Source of the DNA: Bacillota bacterium
Lineage (GTDB): Bacteria; Bacillota; Clostridia; Christensenellales; Aristaeellaceae
Direction of reading: 5' to 3'
NCBI GenBank assembly: GCA_023395615.1
Contig: JAEWYP010000064.1
Coordinates: forward strand, 1 to 28,247
DNA: 28,247 nucleotides
The notes below the pieces were generated by a model, which was not told the DNA's origin, searched no databases, and saw only the letters and a list, made by a program, of their open reading frames with translations. The translations under genes were made by a program, and so were the position numbers. Shown piece by piece: positions 23,226 through 28,247 of this stretch. Every line of letters begins with the position of its first letter. The stretch's first letter is position 1.

Positions 23226-23912
23226 ATGCCAAACGAAAAAACACGGTCGAAAACCCAAGCCCCACGGCTGGTTTTATGGGACTGGAACGGCACCCTGCTT
23301 GACGACGCAGCCTACGCTATGGGCGTGCGAAACCGCGTGTTTCCGCGCTTTGGTCTGCCGACGATTGACAGTCTGGAAGCGTATCACGAGCAATTCACCT
23401 TCCCGGTTCGGCTGTACTATACGCGCGCGGGGGTAACGGAAGAAAATTTTGTGGCGGTTGCCCACGCGTGGATGGAGGAGTATATCCGGGGTTGCCGGGA
23501 GGTGCCGTTGTTTGCGGACGCGGGCGAAACGCTGGACGCGTTCGCGACAGCTGGTTGCGCACAGGCGGTGCTTTCCGCCAGCAAACTGGATACGCTGACG
23601 ATGCAGCTGGAATGCGCGGGCATCCTGAACCGTTTTTCCCGGGTGTTGGGGTTAAGTCATATCTACGCCACCAGCAAGGAGGCCATCGGCCGGGCCTATC
23701 TGGAGGAGACAGGGATCGAACCCTGCCGCTGCGTGATGCTGGGCGATACCCTGCACGACGCGGAGGTGGCCGCGGCGCTGGGGTGCCCGGCCGTGTTGAT
23801 CGCGAGGGGGCACCAGAGCCGACAAACCCTGCTCACCGCAGGGGTGCCGGTATGCGAATCGCTTTCGGAAGCGACAGAATTGTTGTTGGGCAGGAATCGC
23901 CGACATGGCTGA
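23226..23912 (+). CDS. HAD-superfamily hydrolase (phosphoglycolate phosphatase-like)
   Basis: This 228-residue cytosolic HAD phosphatase has motif I as WDWNGTLLDD (nucleophile Asp near residue 19), motif II Ser in VLSASK, a Lys in TSKEAIGRAY and motif IV GDTLHDAEVAAALG. An alpha-helical C1-type cap lies between motifs I and II. Motif I has Asn where most phosphatases have the second Asp. In clostridial proteins of this WDWNGTLLDD group this appears normal as far as I recall, so it is not taken as loss of function. ATG 23226 has AAGGAGGG upstream, whereas the longer frame opens inside proS. The stop overlaps the birA start by 8 nt. Substrate unknown. Confidence 0.87.
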   Translation: MPNEKTRSKTQAPRLVLWDWNGTLLDDAAYAMGVRNRVFPRFGLPTIDSLEAYHEQFTFPVRLYYTRAGVTEENFVAVAHAWMEEYIRGCREVPLFADAGETLDAFATAGCAQAVLSASKLDTLTMQLECAGILNRFSRVLGLSHIYATSKEAIGRAYLEETGIEPCRCVMLGDTLHDAEVAAALGCPAVLIARGHQSRQTLLTAGVPVCESLSEATELLLGRNRRHG

Positions 23913-24924
23913 AGAAATTACACAACAGACCACAACGGAAGAAAGCTGCGGCATGGACGAATTACTGGAATATTTATCATTGAACGAAAAGCTTGCGGAG
24001 GCAGAACTCTGCCGCATGCTGCGTCTCACCCGGGCGGAACTTGCGGCAAAAGCGGACACGTTGGAGGCGCAGGGGTATCGTATTGACCGCTCAGGCTTAT
24101 GGCGGCTTACGCCGAAATGGGGCAGCCTTTTGCCGGGAGATATCCGGGCGGAGCTGCAAACCAAGCGGTATGGCCGTGGGGAAATCCTGTACGCACCGGA
24201 AATGGGCTCCACCAATACGGAACTTAAGCAGACGGCGGCGCTGCGTGCACTGCCGGAAGGCAGTCTTGTGATCTGCGACCGGCAGACGCAGGGCAAGGGT
24301 CGGCTCAACCGCGTATGGGAGGATTCCGGGGCGGATACGGCGCTGACCAGCTCGTTGTTGTTGCGCCCCACCCTACCGCCCGAACGGGTGCCGCTGCTTA
24401 CACTGGCGGTGGCGCTGGCTGCGGCGGAGGCGATCGACGGCTACGGGCTTGAGGCGAAGATCAAGTGGCCCAACGACGTGGTGATCGGCGCGCGCAAGTG
24501 CGTGGGGATCCTGTGCGAAACGGTTACCGACCCGGCGGGGGAGCGCTGCGTGGTGGCGGGCGCAGGGTTTAATGTAAACCAGACGTCGTTTCCGGAAACG
24601 CTGCAAAACAAGGCGACTTCGCTTCTGATGGAGGGGGGCTCGCCGGTGAACCGGCGCGAACTGCTTTGCCGATATTTGCTGGCGATGGAACGGGCGATGC
24701 GGCTGCTGGAAACTGGTAATATACAGGACTTTTTTATCGAGTATACGGCACGCTCGGTCACACTGGGCAGCCGTGTGGAAGTGATTGGCGTAAACGAGCG
24801 CTTCACGGGTGTTGCGGAGCGCGTGGACGAAACGGGCGCGCTGTGGGTACGTCCCGATGGGGGCGAAGCCCGGCGCGTACTAAGCGGGGACGTATCGGTG
24901 CGAGGAGTGATGGGCTATGTCTAA
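23905..24924 (+). CDS. birA: Bifunctional biotin-protein ligase/biotin operon repressor
   Basis: BirA activates biotin to biotinyl-AMP and attaches it to carboxylase carrier proteins; with an HTH domain it can also repress biotin genes. The 339-residue protein has an N-terminal helix-turn-helix (about residues 18-75, LAEAELCRMLRLTRAELAAK). The catalytic domain has MGSTN, GKGRLNRVW (in place of the usual GRGRxGRxW) and KWPNDVVIGARKCVGILCE. The C-terminal SH3-like domain has GSRVEVIG...GVAERVDETGALWV. The Lys and Asn substitutions in the GRGRxGR loop are conservative; the Arg matching E. coli R118 is kept. ATG 23905 overlaps the HAD stop, and its own end overlaps the peptidase start. No biotin operator was found in the window. 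Confidence 0.93.
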   Translation: MAEEITQQTTTEESCGMDELLEYLSLNEKLAEAELCRMLRLTRAELAAKADTLEAQGYRIDRSGLWRLTPKWGSLLPGDIRAELQTKRYGRGEILYAPEMGSTNTELKQTAALRALPEGSLVICDRQTQGKGRLNRVWEDSGADTALTSSLLLRPTLPPERVPLLTLAVALAAAEAIDGYGLEAKIKWPNDVVIGARKCVGILCETVTDPAGERCVVAGAGFNVNQTSFPETLQNKATSLLMEGGSPVNRRELLCRYLLAMERAMRLLETGNIQDFFIEYTARSVTLGSRVEVIGVNERFTGVAERVDETGALWVRPDGGEARRVLSGDVSVRGVMGYV

Positions 24925-25876
24925 ACCGCTGTACGAGGGTTGCATTACCGATGTGCATGGTATTCGTGTGGGCCAGGCGGAAAATCGTACGGCCAAAACG
25001 GGCGTAACGGTGGTGCTTTGCGGACGTGACGGCGCAACGATCGGCGCGGATGTGCGCGGCGCCGCGCCGGGTACCCGCGAAATTGCGCTGACCCGGAGCG
25101 AAAATACCGTGGAATGCGCCAACGCCGTGATGCTTGCGGGCGGGAGTGCTTTTGGGCTGGATGCGGCGGCCGGTGTGATGCGCTTTCTGGAAGAAGCAGG
25201 CGTAGGCGTGGATACCGGCGTTTGCAAAGTGCCTATCGTGCCTGCAGCCGTGTTGTTTGATCTGGGGGTAGGCGACAGCCGCGTGCGCCCCGACGCATCC
25301 ATGGGTTATGAGGCCTGCCGCAACGCTGCCAAGGGCCTGCAACAGGGGGCGCATGGCGCGGGTACGGGGGCCACGGTGGGCAAGCTGGTGCCCGGCGCGC
25401 TACCTGCACCGGGCGGAACCGGAAGCGCCAGCATCACGCTGGCCTGCGGCGTGACCGTGGGCGCGGTGGTGTGCGTGAATGCCTGCGGAGACGTGTTTGA
25501 TCCCAAAACGGGTAAAGCGCTGGCGTGCGGGCACCTTTCCGACGGGCGGGCAGTGCTGTGTGAAAGCCTGTTGTACGGTTCCCAGCCGATGGCGGAACCG
25601 CTGAAGATCAGCAAACCGGCAAATACAACGCTGGCGGTGATTGCGACCGACGCGGCGTTGACCAAACCGCAGGTGAACCGGCTGGCCACCTGCGCGCATG
25701 ATGGTTTTGCACGCGCAATCCGCCCCGTGCACACCCAAATGGATGGCGATACGGCCTTTGCGCTGGCGACGGGCCGTGTGGACGCGGATGTGAACATGGT
25801 GCAGCTGTGCGCGGCTGTTGCGGAAGTGACAGCGCGGGCAATCGCCAATGCCGTGGCGATGGGGGCGCAGCCTTGA
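24917..25876 (+). CDS. P1/S58-family peptidase (DmpA/NylC-like Ntn-type hydrolase)
   Basis: This 319-residue protein is of the DmpA/NylC superfamily of self-cleaving N-terminal nucleophile-like hydrolases, including beta-aminopeptidases and nylon oligomer hydrolases. Family features are ITDVHGIRVGQAE at the N-terminus, MLAGGSAFGLDAAAGVMRFLEE (about 73-94), and the Gly-rich GAGTGATVGK. The cleavage site is Asn236-Thr237 in PANTTLAVIATDAALTK, where Thr would become the nucleophile after autoprocessing. No signal peptide is seen, so it is cytosolic. ATG 24917 has GAGGAGTG upstream and overlaps the birA stop by 8 nt. The end overlaps acpS by 4 nt. The physiological substrate is not predictable. 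Confidence 0.9.
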   Translation: MSKPLYEGCITDVHGIRVGQAENRTAKTGVTVVLCGRDGATIGADVRGAAPGTREIALTRSENTVECANAVMLAGGSAFGLDAAAGVMRFLEEAGVGVDTGVCKVPIVPAAVLFDLGVGDSRVRPDASMGYEACRNAAKGLQQGAHGAGTGATVGKLVPGALPAPGGTGSASITLACGVTVGAVVCVNACGDVFDPKTGKALACGHLSDGRAVLCESLLYGSQPMAEPLKISKPANTTLAVIATDAALTKPQVNRLATCAHDGFARAIRPVHTQMDGDTAFALATGRVDADVNMVQLCAAVAEVTARAIANAVAMGAQP

Positions 25877-26244
25877 TCGGGCTGGGTCTGGACCTGTGTG
25901 AAGTCAGGCGTATTGAAAACGCAATTGCGCATACCAGCGGTTTTCTGGAACGGTACTATACGGCGGAGGAACGCGATTATCTGGCAAAACGCGGACAAAA
26001 CGCCGGGCAGAGCGCCGCGGCGATGTTCGCGGCTAAAGAAGCGTTTTTAAAAGCGTTGGGTGTGGGTCTTTCCGGTGGAATCGCCATGGCGGATGTAGGC
26101 GTAACGCACGACGGACTGGGATGCCCCGCCTATGCGCCCGGCGAAAAGGCGATGGCGCTGATGTCGCAGAAAGGCGTAAAGACCGCCTGCCTCAGCCTGA
26201 CACACGACGCGGGGATCGCGGCGGCGGTATGCGTGCTGGAATAG
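25873..26244 (+). CDS. acpS: Holo-[acyl-carrier-protein] synthase
   Basis: AcpS transfers 4'-phosphopantetheine from CoA to the serine of acyl carrier protein, needed for fatty-acid synthesis. TTG 25873 gives 123 residues, the normal length, and overlaps the peptidase stop (TTGA). An earlier in-frame start would add residues before the conserved IGLGLDLCEVRRIE. Motifs are the Mg-binding Asp in GLDLCEV and RYYTAEERDYL. AAAMFAAKEAFLKALGVG carries the second metal ligand Glu. A C-terminal LSLTHDAGIAAAVCVLE strand closes the trimer fold. It stands directly upstream of the Nnr gene, an arrangement common in Firmicutes. Confidence 0.95.
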   Translation: MIGLGLDLCEVRRIENAIAHTSGFLERYYTAEERDYLAKRGQNAGQSAAAMFAAKEAFLKALGVGLSGGIAMADVGVTHDGLGCPAYAPGEKAMALMSQKGVKTACLSLTHDAGIAAAVCVLE

Positions 26245-26298
26245 TATCCAAATGAAGAACGGAACTCACTACCCTGAAGACCGGTGAGGAGGCACGGT

Positions 26299-28247
26299 AT
26301 GTTATACACCATCCTGCCATCGGACATGAAACGAATTGAGCACCGGGTTATGGAACAGACCGGCGTATCGGCCCTGACGCTAATGGAGCGCGCCGCCGAG
26401 GCTGTGGCGGACATCGCCGCGCCCTATCTGCGGGACGGGGGAAAACTGCTTGCGCTTTGCGGAACGGGTAACAACGGCGGCGATGCAATCGCCGCCGCGC
26501 GTATTTTGCTGGGCCGATATTCCAGGTTGGAAGCCGCCGTATGGCAATTGCCGGGGGAAACGAGCGCGGAGGCGGCTGTGCAGTGGGAGAAGCTGGCTCT
26601 TTTCGGCCGCCGCGTCAGCCGATTGTCGTTGGGGGAGGCGGCGCCTGTCCTGCCGGTCGGAATCGCCTGCATAGTGGACGGGTTATTCGGCACGGGGCTG
26701 AACCGACCGCTGCAGGGCGTTGCGCTGGAAATCGCAGAACGGGTAAACGCGGGCCATGTGCCCGTGGTGGCTGTGGATATTCCCAGCGGTCTGAATGGCG
26801 CGACCGGGAACCCTCCGGATGGCGGCGCCTTAAGCGGGGTGATTCGCGCAACGGATACCGTAACCTTTCATCGCCCGAAACCGGGTCTGTTTCTGGGCGA
26901 CGGCCCGGATTGCTGCGGGCGGGTGACGGTTGCGGAAATCGGCATCGGCCCCGAATGGGATGACGCGTCGGGCTTTGCGGTGCTGACGAAGGGTGACCTG
27001 TTGCTGCCGCCCCGAAAACGCAACACCCATAAAGGAGATTATGGCCGCGTTCTTCTACTGGTCGGGTCGTTCGGCATGGCGGGGGCGGCGGCCCTTTGCG
27101 CCACAGCGGCGCTTCGTACCGGCGCAGGGCTGGTAACGGTCGCCTGCCCGACGACCGTCGTGCCCACCGTACAGGCGCTTTGTCCCTGCGCGACGTGCCT
27201 GCCCCTGCCGGAAACGGATGTGGAAACGGCGTGGGCATTGTTGCAGCCTGCGCTGGAACGGACCGACGCGCTGGCGGCAGGCTGCGGGTTGGGCCGGGAG
27301 GCGCTGGCGGCAGGTTTGATGAAACAGCTGATCCCATGGCTGGAAAAGCATACCTTGCCTGCCGTGCTGGATGCGGATGCGTTAAACCTGATTGCGGAGC
27401 AAAAACAAACGCCCCACTTTGAGGGGCGCGTGGTGATGACGCCTCATCCCGGGGAGGCGGCGCGGCTGCTGCATAAGACCGTATCTGGAGTTCTATCCGA
27501 CACGGTGGAGTCCGCACATAAAATCGCTACAAAATTCGATGCTAAAGTGGTGCTCAAGGGTGCAGAAAGCATCCTGATCGCTAAAGATGGGGAGGCAATT
27601 AACCTTTTCGGCACTCCGGCGATGGCTAAAGGCGGAAGCGGGGATGTACTCACCGGCATTCTGGCTGCGCTGCTGGCCGGACATGACACGTACGGTACTG
27701 CAGGGGTAAGACTTTTACAGACGGGTTGTGCGCTGCATGGACTGGCGGGGATTATAGCGGCGGAAAAGTGCGGAGAACGGGGCATGCTGGCGACCGATCT
27801 TTGCGAAGCGTTGGGCCGTGTGCCGGACGTGGTGGATCGGTGTGCGGCGGAAATACTGGTAAAGAACGGGATCCCCCACGTTCCAAACGTGGAGTTTCCG
27901 GCGGCTTACGAGGCATCGGAGGAAACGACCGGCCTGAAACCGATGGAAATTACCGAGGGGAGCATCCATCCCTGCATCAGAGAAACCGAACGCGGCCTGC
28001 GTGCCGCACTTGGCCGTCGGGTTCGGGTCACGGTAGACAGGCCCCTGGGAACGCGGCACCCGGAACACCGGGATACCGTATACGGCTTAAATTATGGTTA
28101 TGTGGCGGATGTGCTGGCTGCGGATAACGAGTGGCAGGATGCGTATGTGTACGGGGTTGCCAAACCGGTTGAGTTCTTTGAAGGAGAGGTTGTCGCGGTC
28201 ATCCATCGGTTGAACGATGTGGAGGATAAGTGGGTGGTCGCCAAACC
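26299..28247 (+). CDS. nnr: NAD(P)HX epimerase/ADP-dependent dehydratase fused to a pyrophosphatase-like domain (partial)
   Basis: ATG 26299 follows TGAGGAGG, and I followed the frame codon by codon to the window end without a stop (649 codons, C-terminus missing). Residues 1 to about 220 are the YjeF-N epimerase: CGTGNNGGDAIAAARIL, VDGLFGTGLNRPL and VDIPSGLNG. Residues about 225-510 are the ADP-dependent dehydratase: HKGDYGRVLLLVGSFGMAGA, LDADALNLI, MTPHPGEAARLL and AKGGSGDVLTGILAALLAG. Together they repair hydrated NADH and NADPH. After a linker, residues about 570-649 resemble the small clostridial inorganic-pyrophosphatase-like protein: VTVDRPLGTRHP, LNYGYVAD, DNEWQDAYVYG and VIHRLNDVEDKWVVA. 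The DxxxxD arrangement recalls family I PPase DGDPLD. No internal start with a ribosome binding site was found at the junction, so a true fusion is likely. Confidence 0.88.
   Translation, partial: MLYTILPSDMKRIEHRVMEQTGVSALTLMERAAEAVADIAAPYLRDGGKLLALCGTGNNGGDAIAAARILLGRYSRLEAAVWQLPGETSAEAAVQWEKLALFGRRVSRLSLGEAAPVLPVGIACIVDGLFGTGLNRPLQGVALEIAERVNAGHVPVVAVDIPSGLNGATGNPPDGGALSGVIRATDTVTFHRPKPGLFLGDGPDCCGRVTVAEIGIGPEWDDASGFAVLTKGDLLLPPRKRNTHKGDYGRVLLLVGSFGMAGAAALCATAALRTGAGLVTVACPTTVVPTVQALCPCATCLPLPETDVETAWALLQPALERTDALAAGCGLGREALAAGLMKQLIPWLEKHTLPAVLDADALNLIAEQKQTPHFEGRVVMTPHPGEAARLLHKTVSGVLSDTVESAHKIATKFDAKVVLKGAESILIAKDGEAINLFGTPAMAKGGSGDVLTGILAALLAGHDTYGTAGVRLLQTGCALHGLAGIIAAEKCGERGMLATDLCEALGRVPDVVDRCAAEILVKNGIPHVPNVEFPAAYEASEETTGLKPMEITEGSIHPCIRETERGLRAALGRRVRVTVDRPLGTRHPEHRDTVYGLNYGYVADVLAADNEWQDAYVYGVAKPVEFFEGEVVAVIHRLNDVEDKWVVAK

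Noticed and set aside
23270..23310. Loss of activity of the HAD protein because motif I has Asn in place of the second Asp
   Set aside because: The WDWNGTLLDD form appears to be standard in this clostridial HAD group as I recall it, and the other motifs are intact.

Overview
The window looks like a GC-rich (roughly 55-60% by eye) chromosomal segment of an anaerobic Firmicute of the class Clostridia. The evidence is strong AAGGAGG-type ribosome binding sites, frequent TTG/GTG starts, a proline T-box leader, a CtsR-type operator in front of clpB, and the Firmicute block mrnC-(thyX)-rlmB-yacP-sigH. Species cannot be assigned from the sequence alone. No mobile element with a transposase, CRISPR array, rRNA or tRNA gene was seen. 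Most of the window is housekeeping sequence with a few unusual architectures.

Layout. 1-207: C-terminus of a secreted or surface-type protein. 297-2237: an orphan peptide-type solute-binding protein with a classical signal peptide instead of a lipobox, followed by a strong terminator. 2358-4939: a promoter and a two-gene unit. The first gene is a predicted metal-type permease with a CobW-like but P-loop-less N-terminal domain and a His/Cys-rich loop. The second is its TIGR03943/YcgQ-type partner. A bidirectional hairpin closes the unit. 4947-6675 (minus): an MFS exporter and an ArsR-like regulator, with an inverted-repeat operator over their promoter. 6778-7848 (minus): rsgA, interrupted by an in-frame TAA at codon 31. 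8227-10872 (minus): clpB, with an upstream CtsR box and a leader of about 250 nt.

11293-19553 is a long plus-strand run: mrnC, thyX, rlmB (with a 96-bp tandem-repeat RGG-like extension), yacP/rae1, sigH, then a membrane FHA protein, an FtsW/RodA-type glycosyltransferase and a class B penicillin-binding protein. The run combines RNA maturation and decay, the transition-phase sigma factor and a cell-wall synthesis module. The FHA gene carries a perfect 92-nt cloverleaf-shaped palindrome (16390-16481) that looks like an in-frame inserted palindromic element. 19647-21325: a YhhN lysoplasmalogenase-like membrane protein and an AEC-family transporter. 21333-23143: promoter, proline T-box, proS and a 3' hairpin. 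23226-28247: a tightly overlapping chain of HAD phosphatase, birA, P1/S58 peptidase, acpS, and an NAD(P)HX epimerase/dehydratase that continues in frame into an inorganic-pyrophosphatase-like domain and runs off the window.

The observations most worth following are the cloverleaf palindrome in the FHA gene, the premature stop in rsgA, the Nnr-pyrophosphatase fusion, and the pseudo-GTPase/permease fusion with its His/Cys loop.
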